DNA of 64,000 bases from Nocardioides kribbensis (GTDB lineage Bacteria > Actinomycetota > Actinomycetes > Propionibacteriales > Nocardioidaceae), in contig NZ_JADCLL010000006.1 in NCBI RefSeq assembly GCF_015070375.1, positions 62,001 to 126,000 of the forward strand. Direction: 5' to 3'. The translations under genes and the position numbers were made by a program. Positions 34,035-44,543 of the stretch are shown here, one piece after another. The notes beneath the pieces were generated by a model that was given only the letters and a program-made list of their open reading frames with translations, was not told where the DNA came from and ran no database searches. Positions within the stretch are counted from its first letter, which is position 1; every line of letters starts with the position of its first letter.

Positions 34035-36150
34035 CCTCATCACTGCCGACCTGGTCCGCCTCGACGCGGACCTCGGCTCGGAGAAGCACGACGTGATCCG
34101 TGCGCTGGCGGCGACGGTCGGTGAGGCCGGCCGCGCCACCGACGTCGCGCAGCTCGCCGACGACGCGATCGCCCGCGAGGGCACGTCGCCCACCGGCCTG
34201 CCCGGCGGCATCGCCATCCCCCACTGCCGCACCGCCGGCGTGGAGGAGCCGACGCTCGCCTTCGCCCGGCTCTCGCCGCCGGTCGACTTCGGCGCCAAGG
34301 ACGGGCCCGCCGACCTCGCCTTCCTCATCAGCGCTCCCGCGAGCGGCGACGCCACCCACCTGCAGCTGCTGACCAAGCTGGCCCGCGCCCTGGTGAAGCC
34401 GGCCTTCACCGACGCCCTGCGCGCCGCCGAGACGCGCGAGGAGGTCGTGGAGATCGTCGCCGACGTGCTCGGCACGGCCCCCGCGGCCAAGCCGGCCGCC
34501 GCCGCGGCCCCGGCCGCCGCGAGCGCGTCGGCGTCCGCCGCCACCGCCACCGCCACCGCGCCCGCCGCCGCCACCCCAGCCGCCGCCACCGCGACCCGGC
34601 GCCGCCTGGTCGCGGTCACCGCGTGCCCCACCGGCATCGCCCACACCTACATGGCCGCGGAGGCCCTCGAGGCCGCCGCCGAGCGGGCCGGGGTCGACCT
34701 CGCCGTCGAGACCCAGGGCTCGGCCGGCTCGACGCCGCTGGGCGCCGACGTGATCCGCCAGGCCGAGGCCGTCATCTTCGCCGTCGACGTGGGGGTGCGC
34801 GACCGGGCCCGCTTCGCCGGCAAGCCGCTGGTCTCCTCGGGCGTCAAGCGGCCGATCGACGCCGCCGACGCCATGATCGCGGAGGCGCTGCGCAACGCCG
34901 ACGACCCCGGCGCTCCGCGCGTCGAGGGCTCCGGCTCCGACGCGGGCGCCGACTCGGGTGCCGGCACCGGCGGCGGCGAGACGTGGGGCGGCCGCACGCG
35001 GCGGGTCCTCATGACCGGCGTGTCCTACATGATCCCGTTCGTGGCCGCCGGCGGTCTGCTGATCGCCCTGTCGTTCCTCTTCGGCGGCTACGAGATCGTC
35101 GGGCCCTACGGCGAGATCGCGGTCAACAACACGCTGTTCAACCTGCCCGACGTCGACGCCCTCGGCCTCGACCACGCCCTCTTCGGCTCCGGCCTCATGG
35201 CCTACATCGGCGCGCTCTTCTTCATCATCGGCAAGACCGCGTTCATGTTCTTCATCCCCGCCCTGGCCGGCTACATCGCCTACGCCATCGCCGACCGTCC
35301 CGGCATCGCGCCCGGCTTCATCGTCGGCGGTCTGGCCGCCAACATCTTCGGCGTCGTCGACGGCGACGGCGTCGGGGTGCCGGCCACCGGCTTCCTCGGG
35401 GCCATCGTCGGCGGTGTGCTCGCCGGCGTCATCGCCCACTGGATCGGCTCGTGGAAGGTGCCCTCCTGGGCGCGCGGCCTGATGCCCGTGCTGGTCATCC
35501 CGCTGCTGACCTCGATCATCGCCGGCCTGCTGATGCTGGTCGTCCTCGGCCGCCCGATCGGCTGGCTGATGGACCAGCTCAACGACGGTCTGAACTCGAT
35601 GAGCGGCAGCTACGCCATCCTGCTCGGTGTCGTGCTCGGCCTGATGATGGCCTTCGACATGGGCGGCCCGCTCAACAAGGTCGCCTACGCCTTCGCCGCC
35701 ACCGGCGTCGGCGGCGCGGCCCTCGCGGCCGACGCCCCCGAGCTCAAGATCATGGCCTCGGTCATGCTCGCCGGCATGGTGCCCCCGATCGCGCTGGCCC
35801 TGGCCACCGTCGTGCGGCCGAAGCTCTTCACCCAGCCCGAGCGGGAGAACGGCAAGGCCGGCTGGCTCCTGGGCGCCTCGTTCATCACTGAGGGCGCCAT
35901 CCCGTTCGCGGCGGCCGACCCGCTGCGCGTGATCCCCTCGATCATGCTCGGCAGCGCCGTCACCGGCGGCCTCTCGCAGGCCCTCGACGTCAGCGTCCGG
36001 GCACCGCACGGCGGCATCTTCGTGCTCTTCGCCGTCGACGGCGTGCTGGGCTTCATCATCGCCCTGGTCGCCGGCGTGCTCGTCGGCGCGGCCGCGGTCA
36101 TCGCACTGAAGTCCACGGCCAAGAACCCCGCTGTCGCCCCCGTCGCCTGA
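34027..36150 (+). CDS. fruA: PTS fructose permease, fused EIIABC
   Basis: A 707-residue permease that imports fructose as fructose-1-phosphate. Order: EIIA (about 1-150, phospho-His66 in GIAIPHCRT), an Ala/Thr-rich linker of about 45 residues, EIIB (phospho-Cys200 in VTACPTGIAHTYMAAEAL), a Gly/Asp-rich linker, and EIIC with about nine helices starting at VLMTGVSYMIPFVAAGG. GTG 34027 has AGGAGG six bases upstream and overlaps fruK by eight bases; GTG 34021 is the alternative. ptsH follows after 45 bp. Confidence 0.95.
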   Translation: MSDLITADLVRLDADLGSEKHDVIRALAATVGEAGRATDVAQLADDAIAREGTSPTGLPGGIAIPHCRTAGVEEPTLAFARLSPPVDFGAKDGPADLAFLISAPASGDATHLQLLTKLARALVKPAFTDALRAAETREEVVEIVADVLGTAPAAKPAAAAAPAAASASASAATATATAPAAATPAAATATRRRLVAVTACPTGIAHTYMAAEALEAAAERAGVDLAVETQGSAGSTPLGADVIRQAEAVIFAVDVGVRDRARFAGKPLVSSGVKRPIDAADAMIAEALRNADDPGAPRVEGSGSDAGADSGAGTGGGETWGGRTRRVLMTGVSYMIPFVAAGGLLIALSFLFGGYEIVGPYGEIAVNNTLFNLPDVDALGLDHALFGSGLMAYIGALFFIIGKTAFMFFIPALAGYIAYAIADRPGIAPGFIVGGLAANIFGVVDGDGVGVPATGFLGAIVGGVLAGVIAHWIGSWKVPSWARGLMPVLVIPLLTSIIAGLLMLVVLGRPIGWLMDQLNDGLNSMSGSYAILLGVVLGLMMAFDMGGPLNKVAYAFAATGVGGAALAADAPELKIMASVMLAGMVPPIALALATVVRPKLFTQPERENGKAGWLLGASFITEGAIPFAAADPLRVIPSIMLGSAVTGGLSQALDVSVRAPHGGIFVLFAVDGVLGFIIALVAGVLVGAAAVIALKSTAKNPAVAPVA

Positions 36151-36195
36151 CCCCGCCACACACCCGCCCGCACCCACCCCCTCCGAAGGAGCACC

Positions 36196-36453
36196 ATGCC
36201 CAGCAAGACCGTCACCGTCGGCTCCGCCGTCGGCCTGCACGCCCGCCCCGCCGCGATCATCTCCGAGGCGGCCGGTGAGCTCGACTCCGAGGTCATGCTC
36301 GCCGTCGAGGGCGAGGAGCCGGTCGAGGCCAGCTCCGCGCTGCTGATCATGACCCTGGGCGCCGGCAAGGGCGACTCGGTCACCGTCTCCGGTGACTCCG
36401 AGGCCGACGTCGAGGCCATCGCGGCCCTCGTCGAGAAGGACCTCGACGCCTGA
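36196..36453 (+). CDS. ptsH: Phosphocarrier protein HPr
   Basis: An 85-residue HPr that relays phosphate from EI to the EIIA domains. The active site is H15 in GLHARPAA. A serine aligned with regulatory Ser46 of firmicutes lies in EASSALLIMTLG, but HPr kinase is generally absent from this group, so it is probably not used. GAAGGAG precedes the ATG. It ends the fruR-fruK-fruA-ptsH operon, with a strong terminator behind it. Confidence 0.96.
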   Translation: MPSKTVTVGSAVGLHARPAAIISEAAGELDSEVMLAVEGEEPVEASSALLIMTLGAGKGDSVTVSGDSEADVEAIAALVEKDLDA

Positions 36454-36476
36454 CGTCGTCCCACCCCGCGCGACCA

Positions 36477-36514
36477 GACCGGCCCGGTGCCCCCACGGGG
36501 GTGCCGGGCCGGTC
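36477..36514. terminator. Terminator of the fru-ptsH operon
   Basis: A long stem: GACCGGCCCGG pairs with CCGGGCCGGTC, and CCCCC with GGGGG inside it, beginning 24 bp after ptsH. It may also serve the convergent membrane-protein gene. Confidence 0.85.
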
Positions 36515-36596
36515 CGCGTCCCGGACGGTGCGGGGCCAGCGGCGGGTGCCAGGGGGTCCGGGGGCGGCGCCGGGGTCCGCCGCGAGCGGGAGGGGG

Positions 36597-37598
36597 TCAG
36601 GCCGCGGTGCGGGCGCGCAGCGCGAGGTAGACCGCGCGCATCCCCACGGCCCGCTCGACGTGACGGGTGACGCCGGAGAAGAACTGCTCACGGTAGGTCT
36701 CGTCGGTGACCGCCGAGACCGTGAAGTAGAGACCGGAGAAGGCGGCGAGGAAGAGCGCGACCTTCACCAGCTCCACCGAGACGCTCGGCAGCCAGGTGAG
36801 GCTCGTGATGCTCTCGCGGGCGGTCCAGGCCAGCTGCACCTGCTCCCCCATGGCCAGGGAGCCGAAGAGCAGGAAGAAGGCGAAGACCATCGCCACCAGC
36901 AGCAGCACCTGCACGGCCTGGATGACCAGGAGCACGAGCACGAGGTTCCACCGCTCGAAGCCGGTGACCTCGGCGCGGGACGCAGGATCGGCCGTCGCGT
37001 CGGCGAGCAGCTCCTCGCAGGCGGCCTCCAGCGGTGTGCCCCGGCAGGCGCGCCGCAGGAACGCGTCGTCGACCGCGTCGTCGGCGCGGTCGACCTCCTC
37101 GGGCAGCCGCACCAGCAGGAAGGCCACGGCCAGGCCGCCGAGCAGCAGCACCAGCAGCCACAGCACGCCGGGGGCGAGGCTGGCCGAGAGCTGCCACACC
37201 TCGGCGTTGATGAAGAGGAAGGTCATGAAGAGCAGCAGCAGCGGCAGCGCCCGGGTGGCCATCGGCAGCAGCAGCCGCAGGCTGCCGAACGTCCGGCCCA
37301 GCGCCCAGGCGAGGATCGGGCGCAGTCGCAGCGCCGTGAGGGCGTACCAGCCGAGGGCCGCCAGCCCGAGCGAGACGAGCAGCGCCGGCGCCGCGCTGAG
37401 CTCACCCACCAGCCACGCCAGCAGACCGCCCAGGGTGCCGGCCACGACCGCGACGACCAGCAGCAGGGGTGCGGTGCGGCCGGGCTTGAGGGCCTGGCGC
37501 GCCGCCGCACGCTCGGAGGGCACGAAGTAGGTCAGGCCGTTGCGGGCGAACCACGTCTCCGCGGCCGCGAGGTCGGTCGGGGTCGACGACTCCCCCAT
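36597..37598 (-). CDS. Multi-pass membrane protein of unknown function
   Basis: A 333-residue protein with about seven hydrophobic segments, including LLLVVAVVAGTLGGLLAWLV, ALLVSLGLAALGWYALTAL and VIQAVQVLLLVAMVFAFFLL. A charged cytoplasmic loop in the middle reads LPEEVDRADDAVDDAFLRR. I do not recognise the family. The N-terminus SPTDLAAAETWFARNGLTYF-like region is soluble. Its ATG overlaps the ribF stop (ATGA), so it is translationally coupled to flavin kinase; nothing in the sequence explains why. Confidence 0.75.
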   Translation of the reverse strand: MGESSTPTDLAAAETWFARNGLTYFVPSERAAARQALKPGRTAPLLLVVAVVAGTLGGLLAWLVGELSAAPALLVSLGLAALGWYALTALRLRPILAWALGRTFGSLRLLLPMATRALPLLLLFMTFLFINAEVWQLSASLAPGVLWLLVLLLGGLAVAFLLVRLPEEVDRADDAVDDAFLRRACRGTPLEAACEELLADATADPASRAEVTGFERWNLVLVLLVIQAVQVLLLVAMVFAFFLLFGSLAMGEQVQLAWTARESITSLTWLPSVSVELVKVALFLAAFSGLYFTVSAVTDETYREQFFSGVTRHVERAVGMRAVYLALRARTAA

Positions 37599-38530
37599 CA
37601 GCCGAGCAGCAGGTCGCGGGCCCGCGCGACGTCGTCGGCCATCTGCACCAGCAACTCCTCGACCGAGGCGAAGGCGGTCATGCCGCGCAGGCGCTCGACG
37701 AAGGAGACCTCGACCTCGACGCCGTAGAGCTCGAGGTCGGTGCGGTCGAGCACGTAGCTCTCCACGCGCCGGTCGCGCTCCCCGGCGAAGGTCGGGTTGG
37801 TGCCGACGCTGATCGCGGCGGGCAGCGGGTCGCCCGTCGCGCCGACGCGGCGCAGCCAGCCGGCGTAGACGCCGTCGGCCGGGGCCGCGACGCTCGCGTC
37901 GATCGGCACGTTGGCCGTGGGGTAGCCGAGCTCGCGCCCGCGCTGGTCCCCCTGCACCACGACGCCGCGCACGGCGTAGGGCCGACCGAGCGCCTCGGCC
38001 GCGCCGGCCACGTCGCCGGCGGCCAGGCACGTGCGCACGTAGGTCGACGACCACACCATCGGGCCGCCGTCGAGCGGGATGCCCTCGGCGGCGAAGTCGT
38101 GGCGCAGCCCCTCCTCGACCAGCGTGGTCACGTCGCCGGCGGCCTTGTGGCCGAAGCGGAAGTTGGCCCCGACCACGACGCTCGCGGCGTGCAGCGCGTC
38201 GACGAGGACCTTGACCACGAACTCCTCGGGCGTCCAGGCCGCCACGGCGCGGTCGAAGGGCAGGGCCAGCACGGCGTCGGCGCCGGCCTCGTCGAGCAGC
38301 GCGGCGCGTGCCTCCATCGTGGTGAGCGTCGTCGGCGCGTGCTCGGGACGCAGCACGGCCATCGGGTGCGGGTCGAAGGTGACCGCGACGACGGGGCGGT
38401 CGCCGGCGAGCGAGCGCGCCCTCGCCAGCACGCGACGGTGACCGAGGTGGACGCCGTCGAAGTTGCCGACCACCACGACCGAGCGCGGCTGGTCCGGGGG
38501 GACGTCGTCGAGGGAGCGCCAGATCTGCAC
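37598..38530 (-). CDS. ribF: Bifunctional riboflavin kinase/FAD synthetase
   Basis: A 310-residue enzyme that makes FMN and then FAD. The N-terminal adenylyltransferase domain shows VVGNFDGVHLGHRRVL and VTFDPHPMAVLRPEHAP; the C-terminal flavokinase domain shows GRELGYPTANVPID and the Thr/Asn site. GTG 38530 (VQIWRSLDD) lines up with the start of mycobacterial RibF; a TTG two codons earlier is possible. It follows truB with a 23-bp gap, as is usual in this block. Confidence 0.95.
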   Translation of the reverse strand: MQIWRSLDDVPPDQPRSVVVVGNFDGVHLGHRRVLARARSLAGDRPVVAVTFDPHPMAVLRPEHAPTTLTTMEARAALLDEAGADAVLALPFDRAVAAWTPEEFVVKVLVDALHAASVVVGANFRFGHKAAGDVTTLVEEGLRHDFAAEGIPLDGGPMVWSSTYVRTCLAAGDVAGAAEALGRPYAVRGVVVQGDQRGRELGYPTANVPIDASVAAPADGVYAGWLRRVGATGDPLPAAISVGTNPTFAGERDRRVESYVLDRTDLELYGVEVEVSFVERLRGMTAFASVEELLVQMADDVARARDLLLG

Positions 38531-38553
38531 GGTCAAACCCTAGACCCGGGCCC

Positions 38554-39471
38554 TCAGACGAAGACGGCGACCGCCCGCGCCCGGTCGTCGCGGGGCTCGT
38601 AGAGGGCCAGGAACTCCCCCGCCGGGTCGAAGAGCGCGGTGAGGCCGTCGAGCGCCAGGCCGAGCGGGCGCCCGATGCGCACGTCACCGGCCTGACGCGC
38701 GTCGAGGTCGAGGGACGCGAACGCCGCGCGCGCGGCGGCGGCGACCGGCAGCAGTGCGCCGGCACCCTGCTCGACCAGCTGCTCCAGGGGGGTGGCGACC
38801 GTGAGGTCGTAGGGCCCGACGGCCGTGCGGCGAAGGGCGGTCAGGTGGCCGCCCACGCCCAGCACGCGACCCGCGTCACGGGCGATGGCGCGCACGTAGG
38901 TGCCGCTGGAGCAGCGCAGCGCGACGTCGACGTCGACCACGTCGGTGGTCGGGGACGCGCCGGCGCCATCCCCCGTCACCGCACCGCCGGGCACCCGGCG
39001 CACGTCGAGGACCGTGAGCTCGTGGACCGTGACCGGGCGGGCGGCGAGCTGCACGTCCTCGCCGTCGCGCACGCGCTGGTAGGCGCGCTTGCCGTCCACC
39101 TTGATGGCCGAGACCGCGGTCGGCACCTGCTCGATGTCGCCGACGAAGCCCGCGAGGCTCTCGCGCACCGCCGCCTCGTCGAGGTGACCGGCCGGCGTGG
39201 TCGAGACGACCTCGCCCTCGGCGTCGTCGGTGGTCGTGGCGACCCCGAGGCGCACGGTGGCGGCGTAGGCCTTCTCGGTGAGCATGAGGTGGCCCAGCAG
39301 CCGGGTCGCCCGGTTGGCGCCGAGCACGAGCACGCCGGTGGCCATCGGGTCGAGCGTGCCGGCGTGGCCGACCTTGCGCGTGCCGAGCGCCCGGCGCGCC
39401 CGGGACACCACGTCGTGCGACGTGATGCCGCCGGGCTTGTCGACGACCAGCAGGCCGGCGAGGTCGGTCAC
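38554..39471 (-). CDS. truB: tRNA pseudouridine-55 synthase
   Basis: A 305-residue enzyme that makes pseudouridine 55 in the T-loop of tRNA. The opening [17 protein letters not shown] and the catalytic Asp in [16 protein letters not shown] are diagnostic; [16 protein letters not shown] is the second family motif. The C-terminal part has the actinobacterial extension rather than a PUA domain of E. coli type. GTG 39471 overlaps the rbfA stop. Confidence 0.96.
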   Translation of the reverse strand: MTDLAGLLVVDKPGGITSHDVVSRARRALGTRKVGHAGTLDPMATGVLVLGANRATRLLGHLMLTEKAYAATVRLGVATTTDDAEGEVVSTTPAGHLDEAAVRESLAGFVGDIEQVPTAVSAIKVDGKRAYQRVRDGEDVQLAARPVTVHELTVLDVRRVPGGAVTGDGAGASPTTDVVDVDVALRCSSGTYVRAIARDAGRVLGVGGHLTALRRTAVGPYDLTVATPLEQLVEQGAGALLPVAAAARAAFASLDLDARQAGDVRIGRPLGLALDGLTALFDPAGEFLALYEPRDDRARAVAVFV

Positions 39472-40004
39472 CGGAGCTCGTCGCCCCCGGCGTCGGGCTC
39501 CGCCGCCGGCACGCCGTCCGCGGCGACCCCGTCCACGTCGTCTGCCTCGTCGGCCTCGTCGTCGGCCTCGTCGTCGGCCTCGCGGGGTTTCTTGTACGGG
39601 TCCTCCCCGCCGGCGTACGTCGCACCGCGCGCAGCGGCCACGGCCTCGTCCTGGGCCCGGGCGCGCGCGAGGACCTCGTCGAGCTGCCGGGCGGTGTCGG
39701 GGAGCGCGTCGGCGACGAAGGTCAGCGTGGGCACGTGGCGCATGCCGAGCTGCTTGCCGACCTCGGAGCGGATCAGGCCCTTGGCCGACTCCAGCGCGGC
39801 GGCGGTGCCGGCCCGGGCGGCCTCGTCGTCGCCGTCGGCGCCGAGCACGGTGTAGAAGATCGTGGCCTGCTGGGTGTCGCCGGTGACGCGCACGTCGGTG
39901 ACGGTGACGAAGCCGAGGCGCGGGTCCTTGACGCGACGCTCGAGCATCTCGGCGACGATGACCTGGATCCGGTCGGCGATCTTGCGGACTCGGGGGCTGC
40001 TCAT
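39468..40004 (-). CDS. rbfA: 30S ribosome-binding factor A with acidic tail
   Basis: A 178-residue KH-like assembly factor for 30S subunits, acting late in 16S 5' maturation. The fold runs from [13 protein letters not shown] to about residue 125 ([38 protein letters not shown]). A tail of about 50 residues rich in Asp, Glu and Ala ([18 protein letters not shown]) follows and is encoded by near-repeats around 39532-39585. ATG 40004 is chosen over an in-frame start six codons upstream. The infB gene precedes it by 72 bp. In M. tuberculosis, nrnA lies between rbfA and truB; here it is missing. Confidence 0.94.
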   Translation of the reverse strand: MSSPRVRKIADRIQVIVAEMLERRVKDPRLGFVTVTDVRVTGDTQQATIFYTVLGADGDDEAARAGTAAALESAKGLIRSEVGKQLGMRHVPTLTFVADALPDTARQLDEVLARARAQDEAVAAARGATYAGGEDPYKKPREADDEADDEADEADDVDGVAADGVPAAEPDAGGDELR

Positions 40005-40076
40005 GTTCTCACTCTCTCGCACGCCCGGCTGGGGCGCTGGCTGGCGGTGGCCTCGCGGACCGGCTCGGAAGGTCGA

Positions 40077-42968
40077 TCAGGAGCGCGGGATCTCGCGCAT
40101 CTCGAAGGACTCCACGACATCGCCGATCTTGATGTCCTGGAAGTTGCGCAGCACCAGACCGCACTCGAAGCCCTCGCGGACCTCGGAGGCGTCGTCCTTC
40201 TCCCGGCGCAGGGAGGACAGGTCGAGGTTGTCGGCGACCACGGCGTTGTCGCGCAGCACGCGCGCCTTGGCGTTGCGTCGCACGACACCGCTGGTGATCA
40301 TGCAGCCCGCGATGTTGCCGATCTTCGACGAGCGGAAGATCTCGCGGATCTCCGCCTGGCCGAGCACCGACTCCTCGTAGACCGGCTTGAGCATGCCCTT
40401 GAGGGCCGCCTCGATCTCCTCGATCGCCTGGTAGATGATCGAGTAGTAGCGGATCTCGACGCCTTCCTTGTCCGCCATCTCGGTCGCCTTGCCCTGGGGC
40501 CGGACGTTGAAGCCGATGATGATGGCGTCGGAGGCGGCGGCCAGGTCGACGTTGGTCTCGGTGATCGCACCGACACCGCGGTCGATGACCCGCAGGCTGA
40601 CCTCGTCGCCCACGTCGATGTGCGACAGGGCGTCCTCGAGCGCCTCGACCGAGCCGGACACGTCGCCCTTGAGGATGAGGTTGAGCTCCTGGCTCTCGCC
40701 CTTCTCCATGGAGGCCATGAAGTCCTCGAGGGTGCGACGCACGCGGCGCTTGGCCTGCATGGCCGCCCGCTCGCGCGACTCGCGCTTCTCGGCGATCTGG
40801 CGGGCCATCCGGTCGTCCTCGACGACGATGAAGTTCTGACCCGCGCCGGGCACGGCGGTCAGACCCAGCACCATCGCGGGGCGCGACGGGTCGGCCTCGG
40901 TGATGTTCTCGCCGTGCTCGTCGAGCATGGCCCGCACGCGGCCGTAGCCGGCGCCGGCGACGATCGAGTCGCCCACGCGCAGCGTGCCGCGCTGGACCAG
41001 CACCGTGGCGACCGGGCCGCGGCCGCGGTCCAGGTGCGCCTCGACCACGAGGCCCTGCGCGTCCTGCGTGGGGTTGGCCCGCAGGTCGAGCGAGGCGTCG
41101 GCGGTGAGGACGACGGCCTCGAGGAGCTTGTCGAGGTTGAGCTCGGACTTGGCCGAGACGTCGACGAACATCGAGTCGCCGCCGTACTCCTCGGGCACGA
41201 GGCCGTACTCGGTGAGCTGGCCGCGGACCTTGGTCGGGTCGGCGTCGGGCTTGTCGATCTTGTTGACCGCGACCACGATCGGCACACCGGCGGCCTTGGC
41301 GTGGTTGAGCGCCTCGACCGTCTGCGGCATGACGCCGTCGTCGGCCGCGACCACGAGGATCGCGATGTCGGTCGCCTGGGCACCACGGGCACGCATGGCG
41401 GTGAACGCCTCGTGACCGGGGGTGTCGATGAAGGTGATGCGACGCTCGTCGCCGTCGACCTCCGCCGCGACCTGGTAGGCACCGATGTGCTGCGTGATGC
41501 CGCCGGCCTCCTTGGCCACGACGTTGGCGTTGCGCAGCGCGTCGAGCAGCTTGGTCTTTCCGTGGTCGACGTGACCCATGACGGTCACGACCGGCGGCCG
41601 GATGACCAGGTCGCTCTCGTCGCCCTCGTCCTCGCCGAACTCCAGGTCGAAGGACTCGAGCAGCTCGCGGTCCTCGTCCTCGGGGGAGACGACCTGGACG
41701 ACGTAGTTGAGCTCCTCGCCGAGCAGCTCGAAGGTCTCGTCGTTGACCGACTCGGTGGCCGTGACCATCTCGCCGAGGCTGAAGAGCATCTGCACGAGGG
41801 AGGACACGTCGACGCCGATGCGCTCGGCGAAGTCGGTCAGCGAGGCGCCGCGGGGCAGCTTGACGGTCTCGCCGTCGCCCTTGCGGACGCGCACGCCGCC
41901 GATGGTCGGCGCCTGCATCGCCTCGAACTCCTGGCGACGCGCCCGCTTCGACTTGCGACCACGACGCGAGGGACCGCCGGGGCGACCGAAGGCACCCTGC
42001 GTCTGACCGCGCTGGCCGGGACGACCGCCGCCGGGACGACCGCCACCGGTGGGGCCGAAGCCGCCGGGACGACCCGGGGCACCGCCGCCGCCGGGGCCAC
42101 CGCGACCGGGGGCGCCGGGACGACCCGGGGCACCGCCGCGACCGGGGGCACCCGGGCGACCCGGAGCGCCGGGACGACCGCCCGGACCCTGGCCGAACGC
42201 GGCCGGGGACTTGGGCATCATCGCGGGGTTGGGACGGGGCATGCCCGAGCGACCCGGCGCACCCCCGTCGCGACCGGCCGGCGGACGCGGCGGACGCTGG
42301 TCACCGGCGCTCGCGCCGCCACCGGCACCGCCGGGAGCGGGCGCGGCGGGACCGCGGTCGCCGCCGGGGGCCGGGGCGGAGGGCCGACGGCCCATGCCCT
42401 GGTTGGACGAGAAGGGGTTGTTGCCCGGGCGCGGCGCGCCGGGGCGGCCGACCGGACGGGGTGCCGGCGACTTGGGGGCACCCGGAGCGGGGGCCGCCTT
42501 CGCGGCGGGAGCGGCGGGTGCTGCGGGGGTGGCCTTGGCCGCGGGTGCAGCCGGCGCCGCGGGGGCGGCCGGAGCCTCCGGAGCCGCGGGCGCCTGCTTG
42601 CGCGGGGCCGGCTTGGGGCCCGGGCGCGGGCCCGACGGGGCGGGCGCGCTCGGTGCGGCGGCGGCCGGCGCGGCGGCCGGAGGCGTCGACGCCGCCGGCT
42701 GGGCCGGGGCGGCGGGCGCCGGGGCGGCGGGCTTCGCCGCAGCGGCGGGGCCGGGCTTGGCGGCGGGGGCGCTGGGTGCGGGGGCGGCGGCGGGGCCGTC
42801 GCTCTTCAGCTGGGGTCCGACCTCCTTGCGGAAACGCATCTCCGCAGGGAGCTCGACGGTCGAGCTCGCCGACTTGACGAACTCCCCCATCTCCTTGAAC
42901 TTCTCGAGAACGAACTTGCTCTCGACACCGAACTCCTTGGCGAGCTCGTGAACGCGGGTCTTGGCCAC
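40077..42968 (-). CDS. infB: Translation initiation factor IF-2
   Basis: A 963-residue GTPase that places initiator tRNA on the 30S subunit and promotes subunit joining. The N-terminal IF2_N helix ([19 protein letters not shown]) precedes about 300 residues of Ala/Pro/Gly-rich linker, including collagen-like GAPGRPG runs. The GTPase domain shows G1 [22 protein letters not shown] (G3) and [11 protein letters not shown] (G4). Domains II-IV complete the standard C-terminus. GTG 42968 has AGGAG four bases upstream. Confidence 0.97.
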   Translation of the reverse strand: MAKTRVHELAKEFGVESKFVLEKFKEMGEFVKSASSTVELPAEMRFRKEVGPQLKSDGPAAAPAPSAPAAKPGPAAAAKPAAPAPAAPAQPAASTPPAAAPAAAAPSAPAPSGPRPGPKPAPRKQAPAAPEAPAAPAAPAAPAAKATPAAPAAPAAKAAPAPGAPKSPAPRPVGRPGAPRPGNNPFSSNQGMGRRPSAPAPGGDRGPAAPAPGGAGGGASAGDQRPPRPPAGRDGGAPGRSGMPRPNPAMMPKSPAAFGQGPGGRPGAPGRPGAPGRGGAPGRPGAPGRGGPGGGGAPGRPGGFGPTGGGRPGGGRPGQRGQTQGAFGRPGGPSRRGRKSKRARRQEFEAMQAPTIGGVRVRKGDGETVKLPRGASLTDFAERIGVDVSSLVQMLFSLGEMVTATESVNDETFELLGEELNYVVQVVSPEDEDRELLESFDLEFGEDEGDESDLVIRPPVVTVMGHVDHGKTKLLDALRNANVVAKEAGGITQHIGAYQVAAEVDGDERRITFIDTPGHEAFTAMRARGAQATDIAILVVAADDGVMPQTVEALNHAKAAGVPIVVAVNKIDKPDADPTKVRGQLTEYGLVPEEYGGDSMFVDVSAKSELNLDKLLEAVVLTADASLDLRANPTQDAQGLVVEAHLDRGRGPVATVLVQRGTLRVGDSIVAGAGYGRVRAMLDEHGENITEADPSRPAMVLGLTAVPGAGQNFIVVEDDRMARQIAEKRESRERAAMQAKRRVRRTLEDFMASMEKGESQELNLILKGDVSGSVEALEDALSHIDVGDEVSLRVIDRGVGAITETNVDLAAASDAIIIGFNVRPQGKATEMADKEGVEIRYYSIIYQAIEEIEAALKGMLKPVYEESVLGQAEIREIFRSSKIGNIAGCMITSGVVRRNAKARVLRDNAVVADNLDLSSLRREKDDASEVREGFECGLVLRNFQDIKIGDVVESFEMREIPRS
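42003..42195 (-). repeat. Tandem Gly/Pro/Arg repeat inside infB
   Basis: Degenerate 9-18 bp repeats encode [16 protein letters not shown] and similar. They form a flexible, basic, collagen-like linker and are a likely site of length variation between strains. Confidence 0.7.
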
Positions 42969-43058
42969 AATTCTCCTAATCGGCCCCTCGACCCGGTCGG
43001 GTGTCTACGAGAGGCGGTGGTGGTGGTGCAAACTCATCGGAAAGAACTCATCGAGTGC

Positions 43059-43445
43059 TCATGAGCTGCTGCTCCAGTCCTGGTCGTTCGATCCGGAAGT
43101 GGATCTGCTGGTCGATCGTGATCGGTCGTCGTGCTCGCGGGCTGCGACCCACTCCCCCACCGGCGCGCTGCCCGGGCCGTCGGTGAGCCGGAGGGCCCGC
43201 CCGAACGCCTTGCGTCGCACCGCGAGGTCGTAGCAACCGGTGGTGGGGTGCAGGTGTGCTCCCCGGCCGGGCGCGGTGCCGTCGGGATCGGGCACGACGA
43301 CCGAGCGGCCGTGCGCGTCCGAGCCGGCGGTCACCCGCAACAACTCGCGCTTCGCGGCCCGGGTCCGACAACCCACGCAGGTCCGGACGGGGCCCTCGAG
43401 GGGCCGGTCGTCCGGGGAGGTGCGGGAGCTGTCTGGTCGAGCCAC
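43059..43445 (-). CDS. ylxR: YlxR-family RNA-binding protein
   Basis: A 128-residue YlxR (DUF448) protein. The signature VRTCVGCRTRAAKRELLRV and the C-terminal GRGAHLHPTTGCYDLAVRRKAF place it firmly; the region after residue 105 is a low-complexity Ser/Arg/Asp tail. YlxR proteins bind RNA and have been linked to the RNase P RNA in firmicutes. GTG 43445 is preferred (AGGA eight bases upstream), with an upstream ATG at 43493 possible. It sits in its universal place between nusA and infB. Confidence 0.9.
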   Translation of the reverse strand: MARPDSSRTSPDDRPLEGPVRTCVGCRTRAAKRELLRVTAGSDAHGRSVVVPDPDGTAPGRGAHLHPTTGCYDLAVRRKAFGRALRLTDGPGSAPVGEWVAAREHDDRSRSTSRSTSGSNDQDWSSSS

Positions 43446-43550
43446 TGTGACGATCCTAGCCCGACACGCCCGACCTTTCCGAACCGGCGCCACGGTGCGG
43501 CGCCGCCGGAGCCCCCGGACGGCACCGGGTCCCGCCGGTCGCCCGACCGG

Positions 43551-44543
43551 TCAGTCGCCCGGTCGCTCGGTCGGCGCCTCGTCGGAGCGGATGTCGATGC
43601 GCCACCCCGTCAGGCGGGCGGCCAGGCGGGCGTTCTGCCCCTCCTTGCCGATGGCCAGGGAGAGCTGGAAGTCGGGCACGACCACGCGCGCCGAGCGGGC
43701 GGCGAGGTCCACGATCTCCACCGACGTCACCCGGGCCGGGGACAGCGCGCTGGCGACGAGGGTCGCGGGGTCCTCCGACCAGTCGACGATGTCGATCTTC
43801 TCGCCGTTCAGCTCGGCCATCACGCTGCGCACGCGCTGCCCCATGGGCCCGATGCACGCCCCCTTGGGGTTGATGCCGGTGGTGCCGGGGCGGGCGTGCA
43901 CGGCCATCTTGGTGCGGTGACCGGCCTCGCGCGCGATCGCGGCGATCTCGACCTGACCGCTGGCGATCTCGGGCACCTCGAGGGCGAAGAGCTTCTTGAC
44001 CAGGTTGGGGTGGCTGCGCGAGAGCGTGATCTGCGGGCCGCGCATGCCCTTGCGCACCGACACCACCAGGCACTTGATGCGGCTGCCGTGGGTGTACTGC
44101 TCGCCCGGGACCCGCTCGCCCACCGGCAGCAGGGCCTCGAGCTTGCCCAGGTCGACCATCACGTCGTCGGGGTTGCGTCCCTGCTGGACGACCCCGGAGA
44201 TGATGTCGCCCTCCTTGCCGGCGAACTCCCCGAAGCGGATGTCGTCCTCGGCGTCGCGCAGGCGCTGGAGCATGATCTGCTTCGCCGTCGTCGCCGCGAT
44301 CCGGCCGAACCCGGCCGGGGTGTCCTCGAACTCCCCGACCTTGACGCCGTCGTCGTCGAGCTCGGCGGCGAGCACCGTGACGTGGCCGCTCTTGCGGTCG
44401 AGCTCGACCCGCGCCTGCTCGCTGGCCCCCGGGGACTTGTGGTAGGCCGTGAGCAGGGCCTGCTCGATCGCCTCCACCAGCACCTCGAAGGAGATCTCCT
44501 TCTCGCGCTCCAGCATCCGCAGGATGCTCATGTCGATGTCCAT
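43551..44543 (-). CDS. nusA: Transcription termination/antitermination factor NusA
   Basis: A 330-residue RNA-polymerase-binding factor. Order: N-terminal domain ([19 protein letters not shown]), S1 domain ([20 protein letters not shown]), and KH1 and KH2 ([37 protein letters not shown]). The E. coli C-terminal acidic repeats are absent, as is normal for actinobacteria. Its ATG overlaps the rimP stop by one base. Confidence 0.96.
   Translation of the reverse strand: MDIDMSILRMLEREKEISFEVLVEAIEQALLTAYHKSPGASEQARVELDRKSGHVTVLAAELDDDGVKVGEFEDTPAGFGRIAATTAKQIMLQRLRDAEDDIRFGEFAGKEGDIISGVVQQGRNPDDVMVDLGKLEALLPVGERVPGEQYTHGSRIKCLVVSVRKGMRGPQITLSRSHPNLVKKLFALEVPEIASGQVEIAAIAREAGHRTKMAVHARPGTTGINPKGACIGPMGQRVRSVMAELNGEKIDIVDWSEDPATLVASALSPARVTSVEIVDLAARSARVVVPDFQLSLAIGKEGQNARLAARLTGWRIDIRSDEAPTERPGD

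Noticed and set aside
39735..43064. Plus-strand open frame of 1109 codons opposite infB and rbfA
   Set aside because: It mirrors IF-2; the repeated Thr/Gly/Arg region is the reverse of the infB linker.
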